Positions 42,158 to 51,568 of a DNA stretch of 64,000 bases are shown here, piece by piece. This stretch comes from Bradyrhizobium sp. CCGB01 (GTDB lineage: Bacteria > Pseudomonadota > Alphaproteobacteria > Rhizobiales > Xanthobacteraceae). Both the position numbers and the translations under genes were made by a program. Below the pieces are notes generated by a model, which was not told where the DNA came from, made no database searches, and saw nothing but the letters and a program-made list of their open reading frames with translations. Each line of letters begins with the position of its first letter. Within the stretch, counting starts at the first letter, position 1. The stretch covers positions 6,448,001 through 6,512,000 of the forward strand of contig NZ_JANADK010000001.1 of NCBI RefSeq assembly GCF_024199795.1. Direction: 5' to 3'.

Positions 42158-43638
42158 TTGCCCCCTCCCCGCGCGCGATGAACCAGTGCGGTCGTGCTGA
42201 AACCGTGGAGGATGTCGACCAGCACGACCGTTCCGCCGGCGGCTTCGACGACTTCATGGCCGACCACCTGCTCGCGGGTGTAATCGCCGCCCTTGACCAG
42301 CGCGCTCGGCTTGATCCGGGTGATCAGGTCGATCGGCGTGTCCTCCTCGAATATGACGACGAGATCGACGGCTTCGAGCGCCGCGAGCACCTCCGCACGC
42401 GCCCGCTCGTCCTGAACGGGGCGATCGGCGCCCTTCAGCCGCCGCACCGAGGCATCGCTGTTGAGGCCCACGATCAGGCGGTCGCAGGCGGCGCGCGCCG
42501 CGGTCAGCACCTTGACGTGGCCGGGATGCAGGATGTCGAAGCAACCGTTGGTGAAGCCGACGCGCAGGCCCTGCCTCTTCCACTCGGCGAGATGCGCCTC
42601 AAGCGCATCAGGCTCGAGCAAGATCTTCTCCTCCGCAGCGAGATAGGCATGCGGCAGGATCTTTCGGCGCAACTCGGCCGCGCTCACGCTGGCCGTGCCC
42701 TGCTTGCCGACGGCGACGGCAGCGGCGGCATTGGCCATGCGCAGGGCCGTGTCCCAGTCCGCGCCTGCGGCGAGCGAGACCGCGAGGGCCGCTGCGACCG
42801 TGTCACCCGCGCCGGAGACGTCGCGCACCTTCACGGGGACGGCGGGAACATGAACGGCCTCGCCGTTGCGCGGCACCAGCGTCATGCCGTGCTCGCCTTG
42901 CGTGACCAGGATCGCCTCGCAATCGGCGAGCCGCATCACGTCCTCACTGGCGTCGACGATGCTCTGCGGCGTATCGGCGCGGCTCCGTGTCGCCTCTGAA
43001 AACTCCTTGCGATTGGGCGTGAGCAGCGTGGCGCCGCGATAGATCGCCCAGTTCAGGCTCTTGGGATCGACGATCACGGGCTTGCCGAGCTTTCGCGCGG
43101 CGTCGATCGCGTGGCGGATCACGCGCGCGGTCAGCACGCCCTTGGCATAGTCGGACAGCAGCACGATGTCGGCGCGCGCGATCTGCGGCAGGATTGCTTC
43201 GATCAGCCCGGTCTCGATGTCGTCGGAGGCAGGCGCCGCATGCTCCCAATCGGCGCGCAGCATATGCGTGGAAAAATGCTCGGAGACGAAGCGGACCTTG
43301 CGCGTGGTCGGCCGCGACGGATCGCACACCAGCACGCTTTCGATGCCGTCGTGCTCAGCGAGCGCGGCCTTGAGCCGTGCACCGGCATCGTCCTCGCCGA
43401 CGAGGCCGACGAAGATGCAGCGCGCGCCGAGCGAAGCGATGTTGCGCGCGACGTTGCCGGCGCCGCCGATATGGATCTCGCTGCGCTGCGCGGCAATCAC
43501 CGGCGCCGGCGCTTCCGGCGAGATTCGCGACACCTCGCCATAGACGAATTCGTCCAGCATGATGTCGCCGACGCACAGGACCGTGCGGCCTGAGATGGCT
43601 TGCGCGAGGGCGTCGAAATCGAGAATGGGCGTCGGCAT
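42154..43638 (-). CDS. hldE: Bifunctional heptose 7-phosphate kinase / heptose 1-phosphate adenylyltransferase
   Basis: 494-residue fusion of a PfkB kinase (1-330: [16 protein letters not shown] near 19-34, and the C-terminal [16 protein letters not shown] with the catalytic Asp) and a nucleotidyltransferase (about 350-494: [17 protein letters not shown] with the HxGH motif). It makes ADP-D-glycero-beta-manno-heptose precursor for the LPS inner core. Both halves are complete. It precedes the O-antigen ligase and follows hldD by 12 bp. Confidence 0.93.
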   Translation of the reverse strand: MPTPILDFDALAQAISGRTVLCVGDIMLDEFVYGEVSRISPEAPAPVIAAQRSEIHIGGAGNVARNIASLGARCIFVGLVGEDDAGARLKAALAEHDGIESVLVCDPSRPTTRKVRFVSEHFSTHMLRADWEHAAPASDDIETGLIEAILPQIARADIVLLSDYAKGVLTARVIRHAIDAARKLGKPVIVDPKSLNWAIYRGATLLTPNRKEFSEATRSRADTPQSIVDASEDVMRLADCEAILVTQGEHGMTLVPRNGEAVHVPAVPVKVRDVSGAGDTVAAALAVSLAAGADWDTALRMANAAAAVAVGKQGTASVSAAELRRKILPHAYLAAEEKILLEPDALEAHLAEWKRQGLRVGFTNGCFDILHPGHVKVLTAARAACDRLIVGLNSDASVRRLKGADRPVQDERARAEVLAALEAVDLVVIFEEDTPIDLITRIKPSALVKGGDYTREQVVGHEVVEAAGGTVVLVDILHGFSTTALVHRARGGGK

Positions 43639-43650
43639 GGTCCTGGAGCC

Positions 43651-44631
43651 TCAGCGGAAACGGTCGGGCCGGTCGAGATAATCCCCGACATAGGCCTTCA
43701 CCGCATCCTCGAGCGTCGTGAAGCCGCCGTTATAGCCGGCGCGCTGCAGGCGATCGACCTCGCTCTGGGTGAAGTATTGATAGCTGCCACGGATCTGCTC
43801 GGGCATGTCGACATATTCGATGTTCGGCTTGCTGCCGAGCGCGGCATAGGCAGCTAGCATCAGGTCCTTGAAGCTGCGCGCCTTGCCGGTTCCGACGTTG
43901 AAGAGACCGGACACCGATGGCGTCGCCAGTAGCCACATGACGACGCGCACGACGTCGTCGACATAGATGAAATCGCGGCGCTGATCGCCGTCGGCGATGC
44001 CCTCGCGATGCGATTTGAAGAGCTGCACAACACGGCCCGCTTTGACGTCGTCGAACCGGCGCGCCAGCACGCTCATCATCGAGCCCTTGTGGTACTCGTT
44101 CGGGCCGAACACGTTGAAGAATTTCAGCCCGGCCCATTGCGGCGGCAGCCGATCGCCCTTCGCTGCGCGTTCGGCAACGGCGAGATCGAACAGGTGCTTG
44201 CTCCAGCCGTAGAGATTCATCGGCCGCAATTTCTTCAGCGCGGGGACCGAGGCGTCGTCGTCAAAGCCTGCCTCGCCGTCGCCATAGGTCGCCGCGGACG
44301 AGGCGTAGATGAACGGCACGACGCCGGCCGTGCACCAGTCCAGAAGACGCATCGACATGCGGAAGTTGGTCTCGAATACGAGGTCGCCGTCGGTCGCGGT
44401 GGTCGCGGAAATCGCCCCGAGATGGATCACCGCGTCGAGCTTGCGGCCTTTCAGCCAATCGAGCAGCTCGGCCGGCGGAACGATATCCACAAGCTGGCGC
44501 TTGGCGAGGTTGCGCCATTTGCCGTCATTGCCGAGCAGGTCGCAGACGACGACGTCGCTGCGGCCCGCGTCATTCAACGCGGCGACGACATTCGATCCGA
44601 TAAAACCGGCCCCGCCGGTCACCAGCAACAT
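43651..44631 (-). CDS. hldD: ADP-L-glycero-D-manno-heptose 6-epimerase
   Basis: 326-residue extended SDR: VTGGAGFIGSNVVAALN at 4-20 (NADP site), YASSAATYGDGEAGFDDD near 107-124 and the catalytic YGWSKHLFD near 136. It turns the D,D-heptose nucleotide into the L,D form used by the heptosyltransferase. Length and motifs match RfaD. It is transcribed toward hldE, and divergently from the heptosyltransferase gene across a 159-bp gap that holds a repeat remnant at 44674-44712. Confidence 0.92.
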   Translation of the reverse strand: MLLVTGGAGFIGSNVVAALNDAGRSDVVVCDLLGNDGKWRNLAKRQLVDIVPPAELLDWLKGRKLDAVIHLGAISATTATDGDLVFETNFRMSMRLLDWCTAGVVPFIYASSAATYGDGEAGFDDDASVPALKKLRPMNLYGWSKHLFDLAVAERAAKGDRLPPQWAGLKFFNVFGPNEYHKGSMMSVLARRFDDVKAGRVVQLFKSHREGIADGDQRRDFIYVDDVVRVVMWLLATPSVSGLFNVGTGKARSFKDLMLAAYAALGSKPNIEYVDMPEQIRGSYQYFTQSEVDRLQRAGYNGGFTTLEDAVKAYVGDYLDRPDRFR

Positions 44632-44673
44632 TCCACCTACCCTGCCCGATGTTTTATGGCCCGGTCCTGCCCT

Positions 44674-44712
44674 AGCGCATGATCCACCAAAGTGTAAGCG
44701 GTTTTGGGTCAG
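44674..44712. repeat. Remnant of the 'gcatgatcc..aagcggttt' repeat
   Basis: gcgcatgatccaccaaagtgtaagcggtttt matches the left half of the element at 46457-46502, without its right arm. It is in the divergent promoter region of hldD and the heptosyltransferase gene. Confidence 0.55.
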
Positions 44713-44790
44713 CTCCGTCCCGGCTTTACCTGCCGGCCCGGAGCGGGTAACCGAACCGCCACATCACGCGCCTTCCGGTCCTATTAACGA

Positions 44791-45858
44791 ATGAATCAAG
44801 ATTCGCAATTTAGCCGAGATGCAGATCGGAGCGACACCCGCCCGATCCTGATCATCCCCTACATGTGGATTGGCGATTTCGTCCGGAATCATACCGTTGT
44901 CCGGATCCTGAACGAGCGCTGGCCGAATCGGCCGGTCGATCTCCTCACCACCTCCCTATGCGCCCCGCTGGTCGAGTACATGCCCGGCGTGCGTCAGGGG
45001 ATCGTCTGGGACCTGCCGCGCAGCCGGCTGGCCGTGGGGCGCCAGTTCGGCCTGGCGAAGCTGCTGCGTGAGCGGAACTATGGCACCGCCCTGGTGCTGC
45101 CCCGGACCTGGAAGGCCGCCATCGCGCCCGCGCTGGCCGGCATCCCTGAAAGGGTCGGCTTCGTCGGCGAGTTCCGGTTCGGCCTGCTCAACCGCTGGCG
45201 CTGGGGCGAGAAGAAGCTGCCCCGCTTCATCGACAAGAACGCCGCCCTCGCCCAGCCCGACGGCGCGCCTTTGCCGCCAGAATGGCCGGTCCCGCAATTG
45301 CGGGTCCCGGCTGACGACATCGCCCGCTGGCGGCAGGCCAACGGGCTGAGCGCCCGTGCCGCCGTGGCGCTGGCCCCCGGCTCGGTCGGCGTCTCAAAGC
45401 GCTGGACCTACTATCCGGAGGCTGCCCGCTTGCTGGCCGAACGTGGGCTGGAGGTCTGGGTGGTCGGCGGCCCCGCGGAAAAAGGCCTCGCCCAGGAGAT
45501 CGTCGCGGCCGGCGGCCCGGGCGTGCGGGACCTCACCGGCAACGATTTGCGCAACGGCGTGCTGGCAATGGCCGCGGCAGGCGTCGCCATCTCCAACGAT
45601 TCCGGCCTGATGCACATCGCAGCCGCCCTGGGCACGCCCACCATGGGCATCTTCGGCCCGACCAGCCCCTACCTCTGGGCGCCGTTGAACGGCCTTGCTG
45701 CAACCGTGGTCCAGGACAAGAGCGTGCTGTCCTGTCAGCCCTGCCAGAGCACGATCTGCAAGATGAACGACCACCGCTGCATGCGGGATATCGCGGCGAG
45801 CGAGGTGGTGGGAATTGCGCAGCGGGTGCTCGGGGATCACGCTCAAGCGACAACCTAA
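44791..45858 (+). CDS. waaF: ADP-heptose:LPS heptosyltransferase, GT9 (WaaF-like)
   Basis: 355 residues, inverting GT-B fold (GT9). Motifs are ILIIPYMWIGDFVRNHTVVRIL near 19-40 (acceptor domain), ALAPGSVGVSKRW near 193, SNDSGLMHIAAALGTPTMGIFGPT near 269-292 (ADP-heptose site) and a C-terminal Cys-rich DKSVLSCQPCQSTICKMN stretch. It transfers heptose to the LPS inner core. Co-location with hldD and hldE supports this rather than another GT9 role. The 3' end runs into a hairpin repeat that includes the stop codon. Confidence 0.9.
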   Translation: MNQDSQFSRDADRSDTRPILIIPYMWIGDFVRNHTVVRILNERWPNRPVDLLTTSLCAPLVEYMPGVRQGIVWDLPRSRLAVGRQFGLAKLLRERNYGTALVLPRTWKAAIAPALAGIPERVGFVGEFRFGLLNRWRWGEKKLPRFIDKNAALAQPDGAPLPPEWPVPQLRVPADDIARWRQANGLSARAAVALAPGSVGVSKRWTYYPEAARLLAERGLEVWVVGGPAEKGLAQEIVAAGGPGVRDLTGNDLRNGVLAMAAAGVAISNDSGLMHIAAALGTPTMGIFGPTSPYLWAPLNGLAATVVQDKSVLSCQPCQSTICKMNDHRCMRDIAASEVVGIAQRVLGDHAQATT

Positions 45859-45897
45859 AGCGCGATGACGATCCATCCTGATCTCATCGCGCTTTAG
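45855..45897. repeat. 'gcgcgatgacg' hairpin repeat at the waaF stop
   Basis: 14-bp arms ctaaagcgcgatga (45855-45868) and tcatcgcgctttag (45884-45897). The left arm contains the waaF TAA. It recurs at 11444-11478 and 46514-46556. Nothing coding is seen between it and 46157, about 260 bp. Confidence 0.85.
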
Positions 45898-46156
45898 TCG
45901 GGACCGCTCGACACCCGAAAGGCGACCATTGAGCCTGCCGGTCCGACGCCCGGTCAACAGTCGTGAACACACCCAAGCGTAAAGACATTCAAGCGCACGG
46001 CGCAGAAAAAGGGCAGCGCGGGTGCCACTTGCCAAGGGTGAACCAGGATCACGTCGGCCGAGACGAATCCTCATCGAGACGCGAACAGAGGTTTAGCTCC
46101 TCAACGTCGCTCGATACATGCCTCTTGAACAGTTTACACAACGATGGAGGTAACCC

Positions 46157-46456
46157 ATGCCGATCGTTCAATTCACCCGATTCAAGACCGACAAACCCGA
46201 GGAAATGGTCAAGATCGTCAGACAGGCAAAGAAGATCTTTGAGAAGCATGGCGCCGAATTTCTCCGGCTCTCCCGCTTCCATACTGGCGCGTGGGCAGGA
46301 GAGTTGCTGGTTGCGACGCGCTACGCCAATTGGGAAGTTTACGGCAAAGTGCAGGAAGCCGTGGCACATGACCCGGAGTTCGCGCAAGTGCAGGCTGATG
46401 GAATGAAGATTGCCGAGCTTCAGGGCCGCAACATCGCCGTCAGCATCGATCTCTGA
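46157..46456 (+). CDS. Small dimeric alpha-beta-barrel-like protein
   Basis: 99 residues that I cannot place in a named family with certainty. Ferredoxin-like dimeric barrel features are visible: strand MPIVQFTRFK, helix KPEEMVKIVRQAKKIFEKHG, strand FLRLSRFHTGAWAGELLVATRYANW, a second helix, and a final strand RNIAVSIDL. Antibiotic-biosynthesis-monooxygenase or EthD-type proteins have this layout. A good ribosome site (GGAGG) precedes ATG 46157. It has repeat elements on both sides, which suggests the small gene sits in an insertion-prone gap. Confidence 0.65.
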   Translation: MPIVQFTRFKTDKPEEMVKIVRQAKKIFEKHGAEFLRLSRFHTGAWAGELLVATRYANWEVYGKVQEAVAHDPEFAQVQADGMKIAELQGRNIAVSIDL

Positions 46457-46556
46457 AGCATGATCCGGAAAGCGCGAAGCGGTTTTCCGGGAAGATCATG
46501 CTCCAACGATAACCTGAGGCGCGACGACGGTTCATCCTGATCTCATCGCGCCTCAG
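46457..46556. repeat. Compound repeat: 'agcatgatc' element plus 'gcgcgatgacg' hairpin
   Basis: agcatgatc (46457-46465) with gatcatgct (46494-46502) forms the first, then ctgaggcgcga...tcgcgcctcag (arms at 46514-46524 and 46546-46556) the second. The same pair occurs at 11418-11482, so the two travel together. They fill part of a 388-bp gap without genes; the rest holds a FixK-type box at 46696. Confidence 0.8.
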
Positions 46557-46695
46557 TCGGGCGCCGCTCCCCCAACCGCGGCAAGCGCGGAGGCCGCGGG
46601 ACATGTTCGGTGGCCTGTCTGAATTCTGACAAGCCGGGCGACCCATCGCGTTACGCTGCGCCCTGCCGCAAGCAGACGGGCGTTCTGCAGGTCCT

Positions 46696-46709
46696 TTGAC
46701 CTAGATCAA
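46696..46709. promoter_or_regulatory. FixK/FNR-type box
   Basis: ttgacctagatcaa fits TTGA-N6-TCAA exactly, the consensus for the FNR/FixK family and for rhizobial low-oxygen promoters. It is 135 bp before the next gene on the plus strand (46845), so with the usual spacing of about 41 bp to the start site it would leave a leader of about 100 nt. Confidence 0.65.
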
Positions 46710-46844
46710 CAACAGTTTCGCCAGTTCGTCGCACCCAAATGCGACGCAAGACCGATACGAAGGACCACATCTTAGTGCTTACTGCGCCTTCTCGGCATCG
46801 AAGAGGCTGATTCAGCGACATTGCCCCTTTAGTCGGAGAGTTTC

Positions 46845-47243
46845 ATGAGGACCTTCAATCCCTTGGTGACGGCATTGCTTCTCGTGACGCAATCGGCCTC
46901 GATACAGGCTGCGGATTTGAACGGAGCCTGGTCAATCGACGCCTCGGCCTGTGGCCAAATGTTCACCAAAGAGAACAACAGGCTTGCCTTCAAGAAAGAT
47001 GCTGATCTCCACGCGGGCGGCCTGATCGTCCAGGGAAAGCAAATCACCGGCACATTTGAAAAATGCACCGTCAAATCATTGCGCGACGACGGGCCGAACA
47101 TGCGACTGATCGCGTCGTGCTCGGACGGCGTCGCGATTTCAGACGTGACATTCGATCTGACATTCTCCGGCGAGAATAACATCACGCTCAGCTCCAAGGA
47201 GCCGGTGCCGGTGCAAATGCCGTATGTGCGCTGCCCAATGTGA
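46845..47243 (+). CDS. Secreted hypothetical protein
   Basis: 132 residues, no family recognised. The first 22 or so residues (TALLLVTQSASIQAA) are a signal peptide with cleavage near QAA/D. The mature part is about 110 residues, mostly beta-strand by pattern (LNGAWSIDAS, then KQITGTFEKCTV, DVTFDLTFSGENNITLS), with four Cys (at about 36, 79, 94 and 130) that could form two disulfides, as in small lipocalin- or calycin-like periplasmic proteins. A FixK-type box lies upstream, suggesting expression at low oxygen. ATG 46845 has GGAGA before it. Confidence 0.65.
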   Translation: MRTFNPLVTALLLVTQSASIQAADLNGAWSIDASACGQMFTKENNRLAFKKDADLHAGGLIVQGKQITGTFEKCTVKSLRDDGPNMRLIASCSDGVAISDVTFDLTFSGENNITLSSKEPVPVQMPYVRCPM

Positions 47244-47282
47244 AGTCGACCACGACGGCGTCGAGGCTGTGCCGATGATGAC

Positions 47283-47316
47283 ATCATGCCGGTGCTTTGC
47301 CCGACGAGTCAAATCT
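47283..47316. repeat. 'catgccggtg..gcccgacgagtcaaa' repeat fragment
   Basis: catcatgccggtgctttgcccgacgagtcaaat looks like a degraded unit of a Bradyrhizobium-type intergenic repeat that I recall only loosely. No second copy was found in the window, so the call rests on recollection. Confidence 0.35.
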
Positions 47317-47434
47317 ATTTCGTAAAATCAGAATCAATCGTCACCGGCCGCAAGTCATTGATTCTGCTGGCCCCGGCTACTGTGCATGGGGTTGTTTTCG
47401 CGGTTTTTTGCCTTGCTGCCCTGGAAACGACGCC

Positions 47435-48472
47435 TCAGAGCAGCGGACGATATACCTCGCCGATCCGCGCCGCTTCGGCATCGAGGCTGAACTTCTCGAG
47501 CACGCGCGCCCGGCCGCGCTCACCCATCACCGTTGCGGTAGCCACGTCGCGCATCAGCGGCTCGAGCGCCACCGTGAGCGCGCCGGCATCACCTGTCGGG
47601 ATCAGCACGCCGGTGACGCCATCCTCGACGACGAGCTCGGCAGCCCCGGCACGCGCAGCGACCAGCGCGCTGCCGGCCGCCATCGCCTCGATCAGCGTCA
47701 GGCCAAAGCCCTCGTTGCGCGAGGTGAAGGCGTAGATCGTCAACCGCTGGTACCAGCGCTGCACCGCTTCGATCGGCAGCTCGCCGGTGATGACGATGCG
47801 CGTTTGCAGGCCGGCGGCCTCGATGCGCTTCTTCAGGTCGTTCGCAAAAACAGTTTGCTCGGGCGTCACCTGACCGACGATGACGGCGGTGAAATCCGGA
47901 TAGTGCGGCAGCAGACGGCACATCGCATCGACGAACACATCCGTGCCCTTCTGCGCGCGCACGCGACCAAAGCAGCCGATCGCGTAGCGGCCCGGCAGCG
48001 CGGCTTCCGCGAACGCAGCGGCGCGATCGAGCGGCGGCGCATAGACATCGGTGTCGACGCCGTGCGGGATCACCGTCGATTTCACCTTGAGGAACGAGGC
48101 CGAGATATCTGATGTCGCGATGATCGCGTCCATGCGCCGGATCAGCCAGCGCGTGATCCAGCTGTGATGCCGCTGCGCTGCCGACGTGAACACGAGTTTC
48201 AATGGCCAGCCGAGCGCACGCAACGCGACGCCCGCGATCATCTCGTTGTTGCGCCGGGCGTGCCAGATCAGCGGCGCCTTGCGGCCCCATAATTTCAGGA
48301 AATCCGCAGTGCTCAGCCGCACAATTCCCTCCGGTGCATCGGAGCCGAGCCAGCCGGCGCGAAACAGCCTTGCCAGCCGCGGCGCCACCATCCGGTTGGT
48401 CGCGGTGACCCCGGAATAGCGCCTGTGCAGATTTGGCACGATCACATCGAGATCGCCGGGGGATTTCGTCAC
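47435..48472 (-). CDS. Glycosyltransferase family 4, LpcC-like core transferase
   Basis: 345 residues. N-terminal DVIVPNLHRRYSGVTATNRMVAPRL and WHARRNNEMIAG are typical of the LPS core glycosyltransferases LpcC, which adds mannose to the inner core in Rhizobium. The C-terminal domain has the GT4 sugar-nucleotide site (GCFGRVRAQKGTDVFVDAM, then FGLTLIEAMAAG with the Glu that contacts the sugar). Together with GDP-mannose synthesis by manC it would add mannose to Kdo. It is separated from waaF by the repeat-rich gap and read toward it. Confidence 0.8.
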   Translation of the reverse strand: MTKSPGDLDVIVPNLHRRYSGVTATNRMVAPRLARLFRAGWLGSDAPEGIVRLSTADFLKLWGRKAPLIWHARRNNEMIAGVALRALGWPLKLVFTSAAQRHHSWITRWLIRRMDAIIATSDISASFLKVKSTVIPHGVDTDVYAPPLDRAAAFAEAALPGRYAIGCFGRVRAQKGTDVFVDAMCRLLPHYPDFTAVIVGQVTPEQTVFANDLKKRIEAAGLQTRIVITGELPIEAVQRWYQRLTIYAFTSRNEGFGLTLIEAMAAGSALVAARAGAAELVVEDGVTGVLIPTGDAGALTVALEPLMRDVATATVMGERGRARVLEKFSLDAEAARIGEVYRPLL

Positions 48473-48598
48473 GTCACACTCCGTTGAGCAGGCCCCCTAT
48501 ACGCAACATTAAGCATAGTGACCAGTTCAGCCGCACCGAAACCCCCTCTTCACCGCGCAAACGTTAACTTGGCGCGTTGATCGGAGACGGGTGAGATC

Positions 48599-49612
48599 AT
48601 GACTGTGCTAGTCACCGGCGGTGCCGGCTATATCGGAAGTCACACGGTCCTGGCGCTGGCGGAAGCCGGCGAGGACGTCGTCGTGATCGACGATCTCTCG
48701 ACCGGTTTCTCCGCCTATCTGCCCGAAGGCGTGCCGCTGTTCATTGGCGATGCCGGCGACGAGAATTTGCTCGAAGGCGTGATCGCCCAGCACAACATCG
48801 AGAGCATCATCCATTTCGCCGGCTCGGTCGTCGTGCCGGATTCGATGCGCGACCCGCTCGGCTACTACCGCAACAACTTCATGACCGCGCGCAATCTGCT
48901 CAACGTCGCAGTCAAGCGCGGCATCGGCCGCTTCATCTTCTCCTCGACCGCCGCCGTCTACGGCAATCCGGACCAGGTGCCGGTGCCCGAGCACGCGCCG
49001 ACGCGGCCGCTGTCGCCCTACGGCTCGTCGAAGCTGATGAGCGAGATCATGCTGCACGACGTCGCCGCCGCCTACGGCATGCAATACGTGACCTTGCGCT
49101 ATTTCAACGTTGCGGGTGCCGACCCGCAGGCCCGCATTGGGCTAGCCACCGTCGGCGCCACGCACCTGCTCAAGATCGCGGTGGAAGCCGCGACCGGCCA
49201 GCGCGCCAAGATCGACGTGTTCGGCACCGACTATCCGACCCAGGACGGCAGCTGCATCCGCGACTTCATCCACGTCACGGACCTCTCGCAGGCGCATCGC
49301 TCGGCACTGGCTTACCTCCGCAATGGCGGCGCCTCGACGACGCTGAATTGCGGCTATGGCCGCGGCTATTCGGTGCTGGAAACCATCGACGCGGTGCGCC
49401 GGGTTTCGGGACGCAGCTTTGCCGTGCAATACGCCCCGCGCCGGCCCGGCGACATCATGACCATGGTCGCCGACACCAGCCGCATCCGCGGCCTGCTCGA
49501 CTGGAAGCCGCAATACGACGACCTCGAGACCATCGCGGCCCACGCGTTGGCCTGGGAGGACAAGTTGTTCCGCGAGCGCCATGGCGAGCTCCGCCACGCC
49601 GCCTCGGCCTAG
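48599..49612 (+). CDS. galE: UDP-glucose 4-epimerase
   Basis: Extended SDR of 337 residues: VTGGAGYIGSHTVLALAEAG at 4-23 (NAD site), the catalytic SSTAAVYG and SPYGSSKLMSE (YxxxK near 139-143), and C-terminal TLNCGYGRGYSVLE, GDIMTMVADTSR. It interconverts UDP-glucose and UDP-galactose for LPS and exopolysaccharide. Length and motifs match GalE throughout. Divergent from the LpcC-like gene and 118 bp before the exporter gene. Confidence 0.93.
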   Translation: MTVLVTGGAGYIGSHTVLALAEAGEDVVVIDDLSTGFSAYLPEGVPLFIGDAGDENLLEGVIAQHNIESIIHFAGSVVVPDSMRDPLGYYRNNFMTARNLLNVAVKRGIGRFIFSSTAAVYGNPDQVPVPEHAPTRPLSPYGSSKLMSEIMLHDVAAAYGMQYVTLRYFNVAGADPQARIGLATVGATHLLKIAVEAATGQRAKIDVFGTDYPTQDGSCIRDFIHVTDLSQAHRSALAYLRNGGASTTLNCGYGRGYSVLETIDAVRRVSGRSFAVQYAPRRPGDIMTMVADTSRIRGLLDWKPQYDDLETIAAHALAWEDKLFRERHGELRHAASA

Positions 49613-49730
49613 ATTCCATCCCGGCGCAAGCCCTTAATTGGGCTTGAAAAGCCCGGCTTTAGCGGGCACAGAGGCCCTTCGATCCCTGACGCGCGAGCAG
49701 GCTTTTCCTTGCTCCGTCAATGGACACCGG

Positions 49731-51533
49731 ATGGCCCAGTTTCCAAAGAAAATCACCGACGATCCCTATGCGGCAGCGGTCCTGATTCGCCGCCTGGTCA
49801 CGGAACAGGGGATGATCTACTGGCGGCGCTACCTCGTCGCCTTCGCGCTGATGGCGCTTGCCGCCGGATCGACCGCGGGCGCGACCTACGTGCTCGGCCA
49901 GGTCATCAACCAGGCCTATGTCGACAAGAACATCCCGGGCATCGCGATGTTCTCGGGCATCACGGTGATCCTGCTCTTCATCAAGGGCGTGGCGACCTAC
50001 GGCCACATGGTGATCCTGACCAAGATCTCCAACGCCATCCTCGCCACCAACCAGCGCCAGCTCTTTGCCAAGCTGATGCGCGAAAGCGTCGGCTTCTTCT
50101 CCGAGCGGCATTCGTCTGAATTCCTGGCGCGGCTGACGGCCGGCGCCAAATCCATCACCGACGTCCTCAACATGCTGGTCAACGCCGTCGGGCGCGACCT
50201 CATGATGCTGCTCGCCATGATCGGCGTGATGGTGTGGCAGGATCCGGTGATGTCGTTCATCGGCCTCGTCGTGGTGCCGCCGGCGATGCTGGTGCTGCGC
50301 AAGCTGGTCAAGCGCATCAAGGGCCTCGCCTACAACCAGTTCACCGGCACCGCCGACATCATGGAGACGATGCAGGAATCGCTGCAAGGCATCCGCACCG
50401 TCAAGGCGTTCACGCTCGAAGAGACCATGCAGAAGCGTATCGACGAGAACATCGCGATCGTCGAGCGCAACGCCAACAAGATGGCCCGCGTGGCCAACCG
50501 CTCCAATCCGCTGATGGAGATGCTCGGCGGCTTCGCGGTCGCCGGCTGCCTGCTCTACGGCGGCTACAGCGTGGTCGCGCTCAACGCCACGCCCGGCGCG
50601 TTCTTCTCCTTCATGACCGCCTTCCTGATGGCCACCGAGCCGGCCAAGCGGCTGGCGCGGCTCAACATCGACCTCAACAGCCAGCTCGTCGGCGCCCGCA
50701 TGCTGCTCGAAGTCGTCGACAGCCCGGCGAGCGAGCATTCCGACGACGACAAGCCGTCGCTCAAGCTCTCTGACGCGCGGATCGAGCTGCGCGACGTCAG
50801 CTTCTCCTATCGCGCCAGCGAGACCGTGCTCAACCGCATGAGCTTCGTCGCCGAGCCCGGCAAGGTCACCGCGCTGGTCGGTCCCTCCGGCGGCGGCAAG
50901 TCGACCGTGCTGGGGCTGCTGCTGCGCTTCTACGAGGTGACGCAAGGCGACATCGTGATCGATGGCCAGTCGATCGGCGCGGTGTCGCGCAAATCGCTCC
51001 GCGCCCAGACCGCCTATGTCGGCCAGGACGTCTATCTGTTCCGCGACACCATCCGCAGCAACATCGCCTTCGGCAAGCCCGGCGCGAGCGAAGAGCAGAT
51101 CATCGATGCTGCGAAAGCGGCCTGCGCGCATGATTTCATCATGAGCTTCCCGCTCGGCTACGACACGCCGGTCGGCGAGCACGGCACACAGCTCTCGGGC
51201 GGCCAGCGGCAGCGCATCGCCGTTGCACGCGCGCTGATCAAGAACGCGCCGATCATCCTCTTGGACGAGGCCACTGCCGCGCTCGATTCGGAGTCCGAGC
51301 GCCAGGTGCAGGAGGCGATCGAGCATCTCTGCCAGAACCGCACCACCATCGTGATCGCGCACCGCCTGCACACCATCATGCACGCGGATGCGATCCTGGT
51401 GGTCGAGGGCGGCGAGATCGTCGAGCAGGGCCGGCACGACGAGCTGCTCCGCCGCGGCGGCCGCTACGCCTCGTTCTTCCGTCTGCAACATCACGACGCC
51501 GGCGCTCTGGCGCCGATCAGCGCAACCGCATAG
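49731..51533 (+). CDS. ABC exporter, MsbA-like (membrane plus ATPase domain)
   Basis: 600-residue half-transporter. The membrane domain (about 25-320) has six helices; the nucleotide-binding domain has GPSGGGKST (Walker A), the signature LSGGQRQRIAVARAL, Walker B IILLDEATAALD and the switch His in VIAHRLHT. The domain order and the location beside LPS genes suggest lipid A-core or another lipid as substrate, with MsbA the best guess; multidrug exporters have the same features. ATG 49731 is chosen over an upstream in-frame start whose 31 residues overlap non-coding DNA. Confidence 0.85.
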   Translation: MAQFPKKITDDPYAAAVLIRRLVTEQGMIYWRRYLVAFALMALAAGSTAGATYVLGQVINQAYVDKNIPGIAMFSGITVILLFIKGVATYGHMVILTKISNAILATNQRQLFAKLMRESVGFFSERHSSEFLARLTAGAKSITDVLNMLVNAVGRDLMMLLAMIGVMVWQDPVMSFIGLVVVPPAMLVLRKLVKRIKGLAYNQFTGTADIMETMQESLQGIRTVKAFTLEETMQKRIDENIAIVERNANKMARVANRSNPLMEMLGGFAVAGCLLYGGYSVVALNATPGAFFSFMTAFLMATEPAKRLARLNIDLNSQLVGARMLLEVVDSPASEHSDDDKPSLKLSDARIELRDVSFSYRASETVLNRMSFVAEPGKVTALVGPSGGGKSTVLGLLLRFYEVTQGDIVIDGQSIGAVSRKSLRAQTAYVGQDVYLFRDTIRSNIAFGKPGASEEQIIDAAKAACAHDFIMSFPLGYDTPVGEHGTQLSGGQRQRIAVARALIKNAPIILLDEATAALDSESERQVQEAIEHLCQNRTTIVIAHRLHTIMHADAILVVEGGEIVEQGRHDELLRRGGRYASFFRLQHHDAGALAPISATA

Positions 51534-51568
51534 AGTTCGTTTCACCTCAAGAGCAGCGAGACCGCTTC

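Noticed and set aside
46739..46810. A 23-codon frame between the FixK-type box and the secreted gene
   Set aside because: No ribosome site and no recognisable features; likely just the untranslated leader.
49659..51545. A 628-codon minus-strand frame over the ABC exporter
   Set aside because: Antisense shadow; the plus strand has all ABC motifs.
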